A stretch of 61,075 nucleotides of DNA from Neoroseomonas oryzicola (GCF_012163135.1 NZ_JAAVUP010000014.1:1-61075); one strand, 5' to 3'. Positions 8,573-17,960 are shown, numbered from the stretch's first letter. Made by a program: numbers and translations. The notes: a model not told the origin generated them from the letters alone.

Positions 8573-9547
8573 TCACTCGCGCCAGGGGCGCCGGGACCAG
8601 AGGGCGCGCAGCGCCGCCTCTCCACCCAGCGCCGCGTCGCGATAGGCAGCGCCGACCAGCGGCTTGAGCGGCAGGCCGGCGCGGGACGCCGCCTCGGCCC
8701 AAGCGGGGTCGGCGAAGGTCGCGGCGAAGGCGGTCTCGATTTCTGCGCGGATCGGATCCGGCAGGCCCGGCGGGCCGAAGATGCCGCGCCCGGCGGAGAA
8801 CACGACGTCCAAACCGGCCTCGCGATAGGTCGCGATCTCCGGCGCGGCCGGTTCGCGGGCCTCGGCAGCTAGGCCGAGGCCGCGGATCGCGCGTTCTCGC
8901 AACAGCGGCAGCGCCTCGCTGATGTTGAAGGCGCCGACATCGAGCTGCCCGCCGAGCAACGGCACCAGCAGCTGCGAGGTGCCGTTGAAGGGCACGTGGT
9001 TCAGCCGCACGCCGGCGGCTTCCTCCATCAGCAGCATCGCGATGTGGTCGTCCCCGCCGATACCCGCGGTGCCGTAGGGCACGTCGCCCGGCCGCGCCCG
9101 CGCCGCCGCCAGCAGGTCGGACAGACTCTGCATCGGGCTATCGGCGCGGACGAACAGCCCACAGGGATCCTCGACCACCTGCGCGAGGTATGTGAGTTCC
9201 GCCGGACGCCAGCGCACCGGGCGTTCGATCGGCTGGCTCAGCACGGTGGGCGTTGCGCAGGCGCCGAGGACGAAGCCGTCCGGCGCGGCATTCGCCACCG
9301 CCTCGGTTCCCACTTGGCCGCCGGCGCCGGGCCGGTTGCTCACCACCACGCGCGCACCTCGCAGGCGGGCGGCGAGGAAGGGTGCGACGGTCCGCGCCAT
9401 GGCGTCCATGCCGCCGCCGGGTGCGAAGGGCACAATGATCTCGATCGGTCGGCCTTCCGGCCAGCCGCGTTGGGCCGCGGCCGGGCGGGCGAGCAGCGTG
9501 GCCGTTCCAAGGATGGCGGTGCGTCGGCCGAAGCGGGGTCCTGGCAT
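8573..9547 (-). CDS. Bug-family solute-binding protein (first gene of the minus catabolic operon)
   Basis: This 324-residue receptor starts MPGPRFGRRTAILGTA, a Tat-like signal ending near AAAQR. Bug motifs follow: PIEIIVPFAPGGGMDAM, VVSNRPGAGGQ, PDGFVLG and HVPFNGTS. I place the start at 9547, after a GGAAGGAAACC ribosome-binding site. It resembles the Bug protein at the far end of the same operon more than the others, judged by shared segments such as GxGxDDH. It is transcribed away from 9682 and its promoter overlaps that gene's. Confidence 0.9.
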   Translation of the reverse strand: MPGPRFGRRTAILGTATLLARPAAAQRGWPEGRPIEIIVPFAPGGGMDAMARTVAPFLAARLRGARVVVSNRPGAGGQVGTEAVANAAPDGFVLGACATPTVLSQPIERPVRWRPAELTYLAQVVEDPCGLFVRADSPMQSLSDLLAAARARPGDVPYGTAGIGGDDHIAMLLMEEAAGVRLNHVPFNGTSQLLVPLLGGQLDVGAFNISEALPLLRERAIRGLGLAAEAREPAAPEIATYREAGLDVVFSAGRGIFGPPGLPDPIRAEIETAFAATFADPAWAEAASRAGLPLKPLVGAAYRDAALGGEAALRALWSRRPWRE

Positions 9548-9582
9548 CTCGAGTGGTTTCCTTCCCAGCGCCACGGCTTTGC

Positions 9583-9635
9583 TTGACAGGCCCGGGCGCC
9601 GGTCGCTTATAACGAAACGACGTTTCGAAATACAA
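9583..9635. promoter_or_regulatory. Bidirectional sigma-70-like promoter with a shared -10 hexamer
   Basis: On the plus strand TTGACA (9583-9588) is followed after 18 bases by TTATAA (9607-9612). On the minus strand TTGTAT (complement of 9630-9635) is followed after exactly 17 bases by the same TTATAA, which is its own reverse complement. One -10 could therefore serve both divergent operons, Bug/SMP-30/IclR to the right and Bug/RraA/dehydrogenase/Bug to the left. The match to consensus is unusually good for this GC-rich sequence. Transcription start sites are inferred, not shown. Confidence 0.6.
9613..9627. promoter_or_regulatory. Perfect palindromic operator, candidate IclR-type binding site
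   Basis: CGAAACGACGTTTCG is a perfect 7+1+7 palindrome. It fills the spacer of the minus promoter and covers the start region of the plus promoter, so a bound protein would block both. The GAAAC...GTTTC form resembles sites of IclR-family regulators such as KdgR. An IclR gene is the third cistron of the rightward operon (11614-12348). The regulator-site pairing is inference. Confidence 0.6.
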
Positions 9636-9681
9636 GCCCCACAAATCCAACCGGGGCTCACCAGGGAAGGAACTGCGCTCC

Positions 9682-10686
9682 ATGCTCTCCCGCCGTCAGA
9701 TCCTCTGTTCCGGCCTCGCGACGCCGCCGCTCGCCCTTGCCGGGCTGTGTCGCCCCGCCCTTGCCCAGGCCGAGGCCTGGCCGTCGCGCCCGATCCGCAT
9801 CGTCGTCGCCTGGGCGCCCGGCGGCGCGGTGGACACCATCGCGCGGCGCCTCGCGCCGAAGCTCTCCGAGGCGCTTGGTCGTCCCGTGGTGGTGGAAAAC
9901 AAGTCGGGCGCGACCGGAACGATCGGCGCCGCCGAGGTCGCGCGCGCCGCGCCGGACGGCCACATCCTGCTGGCGATGGACAACACCTACGCCATGCTGC
10001 CCTACCTTTTCCAACGCCTGCCCTTTGACCACGCGACCGCCTTCAAGCCGGTGACAGTCTCTGCCTTCTCGCCCGTCATGCTCGCCGTGCACCGCGACGC
10101 GCCCTGGCGCGACCTCGCCGCGTTGATCGCGGCCGCGAAGCGCGAGCCGGAGAAGATCACCTACGGGACGGGCGGTATCGGCAGCGCGCCGCACTTTGCC
10201 GCCGCCGCCTTCGCCCAGGCCGCCGGCATCCGGATGCTGCACGTGCCCTTCCGCGGCGCCGGGGAGGCGGTGACGAACGTGCTCTCGCGCCAGGTGGACC
10301 TGGTGATGGTTTCACTCGGCTCGGCCCTCGGCCATGTGCAGGGTGGGGCGCTGCGGGTGCTGGCGATGAGCGGCATGCGCCGCACCGCCGTCCTGCCCGA
10401 GGTGCCGACCTTCCGGGAAGCGGGCCTGCCGGGCTTCGGCCCGAATGGCGAGGGCGTGGTGAACTGGTCCGGCCTCGCCGCGCCCGCCGGCACGCCCGAT
10501 GCCGTGGTCGCGCGGCTGCAGGCGGAGGTGGCGAAGGCGCTGGAGGCGCAGGACATGCGCGACTTCCTCGCCTCCCTCGCTTCCGAGCCTGGCGGCATGC
10601 CGCCCGCAGCCTTCGCCGCGCTGCTGGTGGAGGAGACCGCGCGCTGGCGCGACATCGCCGCCACGAGCGGCATCGAGCGGCAATAA
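9682..10686 (+). CDS. Bug-family solute-binding protein (first gene of the plus catabolic operon)
   Basis: The 334-residue protein has a Tat-like leader (MLSRRQILCSG to about ALAQA) and Bug motifs PIRIVVAWAPGGAVDTI, VVVENKSGATGTIG, PDGHILL and HVPFRGAGE. A GGGAAGGAA site precedes ATG 9682. It is the first gene after the bidirectional promoter and is followed after 4 bases by the SMP-30 lactonase gene, so binding and lactone opening of one substrate are likely co-expressed. In the ligand loop, alanine replaces the third glycine of the usual PGGG, giving PGGAVD; this may alter ligand choice. Confidence 0.9.
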   Translation: MLSRRQILCSGLATPPLALAGLCRPALAQAEAWPSRPIRIVVAWAPGGAVDTIARRLAPKLSEALGRPVVVENKSGATGTIGAAEVARAAPDGHILLAMDNTYAMLPYLFQRLPFDHATAFKPVTVSAFSPVMLAVHRDAPWRDLAALIAAAKREPEKITYGTGGIGSAPHFAAAAFAQAAGIRMLHVPFRGAGEAVTNVLSRQVDLVMVSLGSALGHVQGGALRVLAMSGMRRTAVLPEVPTFREAGLPGFGPNGEGVVNWSGLAAPAGTPDAVVARLQAEVAKALEAQDMRDFLASLASEPGGMPPAAFAALLVEETARWRDIAATSGIERQ

Positions 10687-10690
10687 GGCG

Positions 10691-11581
10691 ATGGGCTTCT
10701 TCGCGCCGCCCCCGCGCCTGGGCACCGAGGTCTTCACCCGGCTGCCGGACCGCTTCCGCCTCCCCCGCGCGACCGCATGGGCACGCTGGAACCGCGGCGG
10801 GCGGGAGATCGACAGCTTCCTCGAGGGCCCCTGCTTCGACGCCGAGGGCCGGCTCTACGTCACCGACATTCCCTTCGGGCGGATCTTCCGCATCACGGCG
10901 GATGGCGCCTGGGACCAGGTGGCCGACTATGACGGCTGGCCGAATGGGCTGAAGGTGGCGCCCGACGGCATGCTGCTTGTCACCGACTACAAGCGCGGCC
11001 TGGTCCGCGTCGACCCCGGCACGGGCACGGTCACTCCGCTGCTGGAGACGGCGCGTAGCGAAGGCTTCAAGGGGCTGAACGACCTCGCCCTCGGCGCCGA
11101 TGGCAGCATCTTCTTCACGGACCAGGGGCAGACCGGCCTGCACGACCCGACCGGGCGCGTGTATCGGCTTCGGCCCGACGGCAGGCTCGACCTGCTGATC
11201 GGCACGGTGCCGAGCCCGAACGGCATCGTCGTCGCGCCGGACCTGTCGCATTGCCTGGTCGCCGTCACCCGCGCCAACCAGGTCTGGCGGCTGCCGCTGC
11301 ATGGCGACGGCGCGGTGACCAAGGCCGGCATCTACATCCACCTGCATGGCGGGCCCGGCGGGCCGGACGGGCTTGCCTGGGACCGCGACGGCAACCTGCT
11401 GGTCGCCCATACCGGCGTCGGGACAATCTGGCGATTCAACGGGCGGGCAGAGCCGACGCTCGCGATCGCCTCCTGCGCCGGCGCCTCGACGACCAATCTC
11501 TGCCTGGGCGGCCCGGATGGGCGCGACCTCTTCATCACCGAGAGCGAGACGGGCAGCATCCTGCGCGCGCGTCTGGAATAG
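10691..11581 (+). CDS. SMP-30/gluconolactonase family lactone hydrolase
   Basis: The 296-residue protein is a six-bladed beta-propeller of the SMP-30/gluconolaconase/LRE family, which opens sugar-acid lactones using one divalent metal. The metal ligands map to E45 (FLEGPCFD), N177 (SPNGIVV) and D226 (GPDGLAWD). Repeated blade motifs such as LYVTD, LLVTD and IFFTD are visible. The gene begins 4 bases after the Bug stop at ATG 10691. With the IclR gene downstream it makes a receptor-lactonase-regulator operon typical of sugar-acid catabolism. The actual lactone is unknown. Confidence 0.87.
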   Translation: MGFFAPPPRLGTEVFTRLPDRFRLPRATAWARWNRGGREIDSFLEGPCFDAEGRLYVTDIPFGRIFRITADGAWDQVADYDGWPNGLKVAPDGMLLVTDYKRGLVRVDPGTGTVTPLLETARSEGFKGLNDLALGADGSIFFTDQGQTGLHDPTGRVYRLRPDGRLDLLIGTVPSPNGIVVAPDLSHCLVAVTRANQVWRLPLHGDGAVTKAGIYIHLHGGPGGPDGLAWDRDGNLLVAHTGVGTIWRFNGRAEPTLAIASCAGASTTNLCLGGPDGRDLFITESETGSILRARLE

Positions 11582-11613
11582 CGGTAAATGGCGCCGAGGG
11601 TTCGGAGGTAGGC

Positions 11614-12348
11614 ATGGCGGAGAAGGCGAATCGACGACCGGCGCTCGAGGGTGTTGCCTCGGCGGACCGTGCCCTCAGCGTGTTGTCGGCGTTCCGCAAG
11701 GGGGATGGCGCCGTGTCGCTGGCGGAACTCGCCGACCGCACGGGGCTGGTGAAGAGCACGATCATGCGCCTTGCCATCTCGCTCGTGGACCATGGCTACC
11801 TCGCACGCGAGGGTGACGGGTCCTATCGGCTGGATGCAGAGGTACTGCGGCTCGGCACGATCTACACCCAGTCCTTCCGGCTGGAAGCGCATGTGATGCC
11901 GGCGTTGGAGGAACTCGTCGCGCGCACCGGCGAGACGGCGGCCTTCTACGTGCGGCGCGGCGAGCAGCGGCTCTGTCTGTTCCGCGTCGACAGCCCGCAC
12001 CTGCTCAGGATGCATGTGCGGGTGGGCGATGCGCTTCCGCTCGATAGTTCCGCCATCGCGCAGGTGCTCCGGGCTTTCGCGGCGCGGCCGCTGCCGGACT
12101 ACGCCGCGGCCCTCGACCTGCCGATCGTCACCATGGGTGCGACCGATCCACACACCGGGTCCATGGCGGCGCCTGTCTTCGGGCCGGGCGATAGACTCGC
12201 CGGGGCGCTCGCGCTCTCTGCGCCAGTGATCCGCTGGACGCCGGAGGCCTTGGCGGCTGCGCGGCCGATCCTGACCGAGGCCGCCGCCGCGCTCACCCGG
12301 CGCATCGGTGGCGAGACGCCGGAGTGGCCGCGCGCCGCGGCAGAGTAG
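11614..12348 (+). CDS. IclR-family transcriptional regulator
   Basis: The 244-residue protein has an N-terminal winged helix (residues about 12-72: ASADRALSVLSAF, then VSLAELADRTGLVKSTIMRL) and a C-terminal IclR effector-binding domain (about 85-235, with RVGDALPLDSSAIAQVL). GGAGG lies six bases before ATG 11614. IclR proteins bind palindromes as dimers of dimers and respond to small acids. As third gene of an operon whose promoter contains a perfect palindrome at 9613-9627, it probably autoregulates and also controls the divergent operon. Confidence 0.9.
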   Translation: MAEKANRRPALEGVASADRALSVLSAFRKGDGAVSLAELADRTGLVKSTIMRLAISLVDHGYLAREGDGSYRLDAEVLRLGTIYTQSFRLEAHVMPALEELVARTGETAAFYVRRGEQRLCLFRVDSPHLLRMHVRVGDALPLDSSAIAQVLRAFAARPLPDYAAALDLPIVTMGATDPHTGSMAAPVFGPGDRLAGALALSAPVIRWTPEALAAARPILTEAAAALTRRIGGETPEWPRAAAE

Positions 12349-12557
12349 GCCTGCTTCCGGCGAGGGCCACCATCCGTACCGTCATGTATTTCACCTGCAT
12401 GCGCCGCATGGACCTGACCCTGTAGAAGCGGTCCGCCGGGCCAGCGTCTCTCAGGTACAAATTGCCGGAGCCCCTCGCGTGTCTGGCCGGAAAGGCGGGG
12501 CGTTCGCGGGCCAGGGCCGCCGACCCGAAAATCGTCTGCGACACCGCGACTGCATGA

Positions 12558-12629
12558 TTGGGGCGCCAGGATTCGAACCTGGGAATGGCGGTACCAAAAA
12601 CCGCTGCCTTACCGCTTGGCTACGCCCCA
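12558..12629 (-). tRNA. tRNA-Gln (anticodon UUG)
   Basis: The minus strand folds into a 72-nt cloverleaf. The acceptor stem TGGGGCG pairs with CGCCCCA. The anticodon arm is GCGGT-TTTTGGT-ACCGC, giving anticodon TTG, and the T arm is CCAGG-TTCGAAT-CCTGG. The U1-A72 pair is typical of tRNA-Gln. The discriminator is A and CCA is not encoded (TCA follows). It lies about 20 bases downstream of ispE on the same strand. The 209 bases between it and the IclR gene show nothing recognisable. Confidence 0.95.
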
Positions 12630-12649
12630 GCCGTGCAGCCTCATACCCT

Positions 12650-13501
12650 TCACGTCCCCGGTCCGTGAAGCCCCCCGCCCCAGCGCCACCATGCCGCGGG
12701 CAGCAACCGGGCGGCCTCGGCCGCGTCGTCCGCCCCCGCGAACAGCGCGAAACAGGTCGCGCCCGACCCGCTCATGCGCGCCAGCAGGCAGCCGGGCAGG
12801 GACCGCAAGGCCGCCAGCACCTCGGCTACCGGTGGACACAGCCCGATCGCCGGCGCCTCCAGGTCGTTGCCCAGTGCGGCCAGGTCTGCCGCCATCCCGG
12901 CCGCGTCGTCCCAGCCCGACGGCAGCGCCGCGGGGGCGGAGAACCCACCTTGCCGCGCGCGGAACACGGCCGGCGTCGGCAACGCAACGCGCGGATTCGC
13001 CAGCACCAACCCGACCGGCGGCAGGCGCGGCGCCGGCCCCAGCACCTCGCCGATGCCGCCCATGCGGCAGGGGCGGGACGCGACGCAGGCCGGCACGTCC
13101 GCGCCGAGCGCCACCGCCACCTCCGCCAGCCGCGCCTCGGGCCAGCCCAGACCCCACAGCGCATTCAGCGCCCGCAGCGCCGCGGCCGCATCCGCGCTGC
13201 CGCCGCCGATGCCGGAGGCCACCGGCAGGTGCTTGTGCAGCCGCAGCGCCGCACGCGCCGGCACTCCGGCCGCCGTGGCGAGCGCCCGCGCCGCCCGCAG
13301 CACCAGGTTGTCCGTCTCCCCGGCCAGGGCCGCCGCCGCGGGGCCGTCCACCGCAAGCGTCAGCCCCTCGGTCGGCGCGGCGTCCAGCTCGTCGCCCACC
13401 CCCGCGAAGGCCACCAGGCTGTCGAGCAGATGGTACCCATCGGCCCGTCGCCCGGTGACGTGCAGGTAGAGGTTGACCTTGGCCGGGGCGAACCAGCTCA
13501 G
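12650..13501 (-). CDS. ispE: 4-diphosphocytidyl-2-C-methyl-D-erythritol kinase
   Basis: IspE phosphorylates CDP-methylerythritol in the MEP isoprenoid pathway. The GHMP-kinase motifs are plain: [19 protein letters not shown] at the N-terminus and the ATP-binding [22 protein letters not shown] motif lies near the C-terminus ([13 protein letters not shown]). No ATG, GTG or TTG lies near the expected start. CTG at 13501 does, forming CTGA with the stop of the upstream TPR gene and preceded by GGAG at 8 bases, and it gives the usual length (283 residues). The alternative is GTG 13606, which would add 35 residues read through the other gene. Confidence 0.9.
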   Translation of the reverse strand: MSWFAPAKVNLYLHVTGRRADGYHLLDSLVAFAGVGDELDAAPTEGLTLAVDGPAAAALAGETDNLVLRAARALATAAGVPARAALRLHKHLPVASGIGGGSADAAAALRALNALWGLGWPEARLAEVAVALGADVPACVASRPCRMGGIGEVLGPAPRLPPVGLVLANPRVALPTPAVFRARQGGFSAPAALPSGWDDAAGMAADLAALGNDLEAPAIGLCPPVAEVLAALRSLPGCLLARMSGSGATCFALFAGADDAAEAARLLPAAWWRWGGGLHGPGT

Positions 13502-15198
13502 CGCCGGTTCTCCGCCACCGGGTTCGCGGGCAGGCCGTTGCGGATCTTGGCCTCGATCTTCGGGCCCTCGTCGCCCTCGGGGCCGAGCGCCAGCGCGCGA
13601 CGCCACTGGAATTGCGCCTCCCGCTGCCGCCCCGCGACCCAGTAGACGTCGCCCAGGTGATCGTTCACCACGCTGTTGCGCGGCTCGAGCTCCACGGCGC
13701 GTTCCAGCCAGCGGATCGCGCCGGGGATATCGCCCAGCTTGAACAACGCCCAGCCGAGGCTGTCCGCGATATTGCCGTCCTGCGGGCGCAGCGCCACCGC
13801 GCGTTCGAGCATCCGGCGCGCCTCGACGATGTGCTCGCCGCGCTCGACCCAGGTGTAGCCGAGGTAGTTGAGGACATAGGGCTGCTCGGGGCTCAGCTCG
13901 AGCGCGCGGCGGAAATCGGTCTCCGCCGCCGGCCAGTTGCCGCTGCGCTCGAGCGCGATGCCGCGGGCGTAGAACAACGGCCAGGAGGACGCGTTGGGCG
14001 AGGGCACGCGGCGGATCGCGTCGTCATAGGCCGCGACGGCGTCCGCCCAGCGGCCCCGCGCCCGCATCATGTCGCCGAGCCGCACATAGGGCTGCGCCGC
14101 GCCGGGATAGGCGGCCGCGACGCCCCGGAAGGCCGCGATCGCCTCCTCCGGCCGGTCGAGCCGGTCGAGCAGCTGCGCGCGCCGCAGCCCGGCGAGCCCC
14201 GCCAGCGGATCATCCGCGCGGATCTGGTCGACCTCTGCGAGCGCGGCGACATACTGGCGCTCATCCGTCAGCGCGTCGGCCGCCATCAGCAGCGCGGGGG
14301 AAAAGCCGGGCCGCAGCCGCAGTGCGAGCCGCGTGAGCGCCAGCGAGAATTCCGCCGCGCCCTGCCCGCGCAGCGCGCCGGCAAGGGCGAGATGCGCCTC
14401 GGCCATGCCCTCGACGGGGGAGGCGACGGCGCGGTTCGTCAGCATGTCCCGCCGCGCGGCGTCGCCGGTCGCGAGCGCGATCTCGTCCTGCCCGCGCGCG
14501 ATGCTGTCGATGAGGCGGTTGGCCTCGTCCTCCCGCCCGCCGCGGGCGAGGATGCCGGCCGAGATCTGCACCATCCGCAGGTTCGGCGGCTGGCTGTCGC
14601 CGATCGCGATACGCACGAAGCGCTCGGCCTCGCGCGGTCGGTTCGCCAGGTCGCAGATCAGTGCGGCATGCAGCGCGTAGAGCGAACGCAGCCGCCCGCT
14701 TTCCGACAGCGGCCGCAGCAGCGCGACCGCCGCATCGGTCTGGCCCTTCCCGTGCAGCGTCCAGGCCAGCAGCATCGGCTGCAGCAGCTGGGCCGCACCC
14801 TGGCGGGGCAGCGTGCGGATGCGCTGTTCGGCGCGGTCCCAGCGCCCGGCCTGCGCATCGGTGCCCGCGATCAGCATGGAAGCGAGCGGGTTGTCCGGCA
14901 GCCGCCGCGCCAGGCGCACCGCCTCGGACCGGCCGTCGAGCAGCGTCGCGATGAAGGCGCGCTGCACGACCTCCGGCTGGTCCGGATCCGCCCGCAGCGC
15001 CGCGAGCAGCGATTCCGCCGCGGTTCGCGTATCGGATTCCGATGTCGCGAAGCGCCCCGCCAGATAAGCCCCGAAGGCATTGCTCGGGGATGGGGCGAAG
15101 CCAGCCTCGCCCCCGGCCCCGCCATCGGCGGCGGCACAGGCGGACAGCAGGGCGACGGCGAGGAAGGCTTGGCGGAACGGCGGGAAGGGACGCGTCAT
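13498..15198 (-). CDS. TPR-repeat lipoprotein upstream of ispE
   Basis: The 566-residue protein has a lipoprotein signal (MTRPFPPF..., hydrophobic stretch, LLSAC lipobox with C21). An all-helical region follows with many tetratricopeptide repeats, clearest in the C-terminal half (for example [20 protein letters not shown] and [15 protein letters not shown]). TPR arrays act as protein-binding scaffolds; lipidation suggests envelope attachment. The stop overlaps the inferred ispE start, so the two are translationally coupled. TPR genes commonly precede ispE in Alphaproteobacteria, but no precise function is established from sequence. Confidence 0.85.
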   Translation of the reverse strand: MTRPFPPFRQAFLAVALLSACAAADGGAGGEAGFAPSPSNAFGAYLAGRFATSESDTRTAAESLLAALRADPDQPEVVQRAFIATLLDGRSEAVRLARRLPDNPLASMLIAGTDAQAGRWDRAEQRIRTLPRQGAAQLLQPMLLAWTLHGKGQTDAAVALLRPLSESGRLRSLYALHAALICDLANRPREAERFVRIAIGDSQPPNLRMVQISAGILARGGREDEANRLIDSIARGQDEIALATGDAARRDMLTNRAVASPVEGMAEAHLALAGALRGQGAAEFSLALTRLALRLRPGFSPALLMAADALTDERQYVAALAEVDQIRADDPLAGLAGLRRAQLLDRLDRPEEAIAAFRGVAAAYPGAAQPYVRLGDMMRARGRWADAVAAYDDAIRRVPSPNASSWPLFYARGIALERSGNWPAAETDFRRALELSPEQPYVLNYLGYTWVERGEHIVEARRMLERAVALRPQDGNIADSLGWALFKLGDIPGAIRWLERAVELEPRNSVVNDHLGDVYWVAGRQREAQFQWRRALALGPEGDEGPKIEAKIRNGLPANPVAENRR

Positions 15199-15255
15199 GG
15201 GGTCATCCTAACCCCCGCCGTCGGGCCTCGCCACGCCGTATCGGCGCGCCGGCCG

Positions 15256-16233
15256 TTACTCCAGCGTGATGCCGGCCGACCGGATGACGGCCCCGAGTTC
15301 CGCCACTTCCTTCCGGGACAGGGCGTCCAGCTGCTCGAGGCTCATGGCTTCCGTCACCGCCCCCGCCTGCTCCGCCCGCTGACGCACCACGGATTGCATC
15401 GCCACGTCCCGGAGCGCGGCGTTCAACCGGTCCTGCACGGGCCGGGGCGTCGCCGCCGGCACCGCGAAGGCGAACCAGGCGTCGAGCGTGAAGCCCGGCA
15501 GGCCGGCCTCGGCGGTGGTCGGCACCTCGGGCAGGCCGGCGGCGCGCCGTGCGCTCGCCATGGCCAGCGCCTTGACCCGCCCGCCCTGGACCAGCGCGAC
15601 GGCCGAGGACGGGGTGGTGATGAACATCTCGACGCGCCCGCCCGCCACGTCCTGCAAGGCTGGCGCCGCGCCGCGATAGGGCACGTGGACCATCTCCGCC
15701 CCGATCGCGCGGGCGAACAGCACGCCCCCGATGTGCTGGATCGAACCGTTGCCGGAGGAGGCGTAGTTCAACTTCCCGGGATTGGCCCGCGCATGGGCGA
15801 TGAACTCGGCGAGCGTGTTCGCAGGCACGTTCGGCGCGACGAGGATGACGTGCGGCGCCATCGTCGCCATCCCGACCAGGCTGAGGTCGCGGATCGGATC
15901 CCAGGTCAGGTCGCGCATCATCGCCGGATTGCCGGCGTGATAGCCGTTGTACTGCAGCAGCAGCGTGTGCCCGTCCGGCTGCGCGCGGACCACGGCGTTG
16001 ATGGCGATGTTGCCGTTCGCGCCAGGCCGGTTCTCGATCACCACCGGCTGGCCGAGCGCGGCCTGCAGCCCTTCCTGGAACAGCCGGGCCGCGAAGTCGG
16101 TCCCGCCGCCGGGCGGGTTCGGCACGATCACGGTGATGGGGCGGCTGGGGAATCCCTGCTGGGCGCGCAGCGTCGTGGGCGCGGCCAGCAACGAACCCGC
16201 GCCGAGCAGGGCGCGGCGGGTGGCGCGGATCAT
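15256..16233 (-). CDS. Bug-family solute-binding protein (stand-alone)
   Basis: The 325-residue receptor begins with a Tat-like leader (MIRATRRALLGAG to about LRAQQ) and shows Bug motifs PITVIVPNPPGGGTDFA, VIENRPGANG, PDGHTLL and HVPYRGAAP. The start at ATG 16233 has a GGAGGAA site. It stands alone on the minus strand, divergent from the aldehyde dehydrogenase gene with 147 bases between. Co-regulation with that dehydrogenase is possible but no operator stands out. No tctAB partner is present. Confidence 0.9.
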   Translation of the reverse strand: MIRATRRALLGAGSLLAAPTTLRAQQGFPSRPITVIVPNPPGGGTDFAARLFQEGLQAALGQPVVIENRPGANGNIAINAVVRAQPDGHTLLLQYNGYHAGNPAMMRDLTWDPIRDLSLVGMATMAPHVILVAPNVPANTLAEFIAHARANPGKLNYASSGNGSIQHIGGVLFARAIGAEMVHVPYRGAAPALQDVAGGRVEMFITTPSSAVALVQGGRVKALAMASARRAAGLPEVPTTAEAGLPGFTLDAWFAFAVPAATPRPVQDRLNAALRDVAMQSVVRQRAEQAGAVTEAMSLEQLDALSRKEVAELGAVIRSAGITLE

Positions 16234-16380
16234 GGCGAGTTCCTCCGGTCCTCGGCCTTTGCGGCCGGCTTGCGGGGGAGGATCGTCCAGCCATGCGTCC
16301 AGGGCAAGCCGCCCCGGCTGGCCCGGCGCCCGTTGCGGGACTAGTGTGCGCGCCGACCGCAATCCCGGAGGAAGGCGCCG

Positions 16381-17817
16381 ATGTCGTATCCGAACGTCCA
16401 GCTGCATGTGAACGGGGAGTGGCGCCCGGCCCGCTCCGGCAAGACCATCAACGTGATCAACCCGGCCACCGAGGAAGTGATCGGCAACGTCGCGCATGCC
16501 GAGAAGGCCGACCTCGACGAGGCGCTGGCCGCCGCCGACAAGGGCTTCGCGGTGTGGAAGAAGGTCCCGGCCTTCGAGCGCTACAAGCTCATGCGCAAGG
16601 CCGCCGACATCTTCCGCTCCCGCGCCGACGCGACGGCGCGGCTGATGACGCTCGAGCAGGGCAAGCCGCTGCCCGAGGCGAAGATGGAGGTGATGGCGGC
16701 CGCCGACATCATCGACTGGTTCGCCGAGGAAGGCCGCCGCGCCTATGGCCGCGTCATCCCCGCGCGCGGCGAGGGCATCTACCAGCTGGTGATCAAGGAG
16801 CCGGTCGGCCCCGTCGCCGCCTTCACGCCGTGGAACTTCCCGATCAACCAGGTGGTCCGCAAGCTCTGCGGCGCCGTCACCACGGGCTGCTCCATCATCG
16901 TGAAGGCCCCGGAAGAGACCCCGGCCTCCCCGGCCGAGCTCATCCGCGCCTTCGTCGACGCCGGCCTGCCGCCGGGCGTGGTGAACCTCGTCTACGGCGT
17001 GCCGGCGGAGATCAGCGAATACCTCATCGCGCACCCGGTCATCCGCAAGGTGACGTTCACGGGCTCGACGCCGGTGGGCAAGCTGCTCGCGGGCCTCGCC
17101 GGCCAGCACATGAAGCGCGTGACGATGGAACTCGGCGGCCATGCGCCGGCGATCGTCTTCGACGACGCGGACCTCGACCTCGCGGCCAAGACGCTGGCGG
17201 GGGCCAAGTTCCGCAATGCCGGCCAGGTCTGCGTGTCGCCCACGCGCTTCCTCGTGCAGGAGAAGCTCTATGACGGCTTCGTCGAGAAGTTCGTCGCGGC
17301 CGCCAAGGCGGTGAAGGTCGGCGACGGCCTCGCCGAGGGCACCACCATGGGCCCGCTCGCCCATGACCGCCGCGTGCCCTGGATCGAGACCCTGGTGCAG
17401 GACGCGCAGTCCAAGGGTGCGAAGGTGCAGACCGGCGGGTCCCGCATCGGCAACAAGGGCTACTTCTACGAGCCGACCGTCATGACCGACGTCCCCAAGG
17501 ACGCCCGCGCCATGAACGAGGAGCCCTTCGGCCCGATGGCGATGATCTCCCGCTTCAAGGACCTCGACGAGGTGGTGACGGAGGCCAACCGGCTGCCCTA
17601 CGGGCTCGCCGCCTACGCCTTCACCAGGTCGGCCAAGACCGCGAACGCGATCGCCTCGCGCGTCGAGAGCGGCATGATGACCATCAACCACCTCGGCCTC
17701 GCCCTGCCGGAAGTGCCCTTCGGCGGGGTGAAGGATTCCGGCTACGGCTCGGAAGGCGGGTCGGAAGCCATCGAGGCCTACCTGAACACCAAGTTCGTGT
17801 CGCAGGCGGGGCTCTGA
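16381..17817 (+). CDS. gabD: NAD(P)-dependent succinate-semialdehyde dehydrogenase-like aldehyde dehydrogenase
   Basis: This 478-residue aldehyde dehydrogenase has the full catalytic set: [10 protein letters not shown] for the cofactor site, K175 in VKAPEETP, E250 in MELGGHAP and the nucleophile C284 in [12 protein letters not shown]. The overall pattern fits the GabD/ALDH5 group, which oxidises succinate semialdehyde to succinate. The symbol is by similarity; other short aldehydes are possible. A GGAGGA site precedes ATG 16381. A strong hairpin follows at 17824. The gene is monocistronic and divergent from a Bug gene. Confidence 0.82.
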   Translation: MSYPNVQLHVNGEWRPARSGKTINVINPATEEVIGNVAHAEKADLDEALAAADKGFAVWKKVPAFERYKLMRKAADIFRSRADATARLMTLEQGKPLPEAKMEVMAAADIIDWFAEEGRRAYGRVIPARGEGIYQLVIKEPVGPVAAFTPWNFPINQVVRKLCGAVTTGCSIIVKAPEETPASPAELIRAFVDAGLPPGVVNLVYGVPAEISEYLIAHPVIRKVTFTGSTPVGKLLAGLAGQHMKRVTMELGGHAPAIVFDDADLDLAAKTLAGAKFRNAGQVCVSPTRFLVQEKLYDGFVEKFVAAAKAVKVGDGLAEGTTMGPLAHDRRVPWIETLVQDAQSKGAKVQTGGSRIGNKGYFYEPTVMTDVPKDARAMNEEPFGPMAMISRFKDLDEVVTEANRLPYGLAAYAFTRSAKTANAIASRVESGMMTINHLGLALPEVPFGGVKDSGYGSEGGSEAIEAYLNTKFVSQAGL

Positions 17818-17823
17818 TCAAGG

Positions 17824-17853
17824 GCGGGGGGAGAAGGGAACTTCTCCCCCCGC
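17824..17853 (+). terminator. Strong hairpin after the aldehyde dehydrogenase gene
   Basis: GCGGGGGGAGAA (17824-17835) pairs perfectly with TTCTCCCCCCGC (17842-17853) across a 6-base loop, a 12-bp stem starting 7 bases past the stop. No U-tract follows directly; a CTTTTC lies 20 bases on. It could be an intrinsic terminator lacking a strong tail or a transcript-stabilising stem. Confidence 0.5.
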
Positions 17854-17960
17854 ACCCCCCTCAACCTTTTCTGGCCCTTGGGGACTGACATCCGGGGCCA
17901 CAACCAAGAAACCAAAGAAGGGAGGGGGTCTGGGGGAGGTTCACGTCCCCCGGCCCGCCG

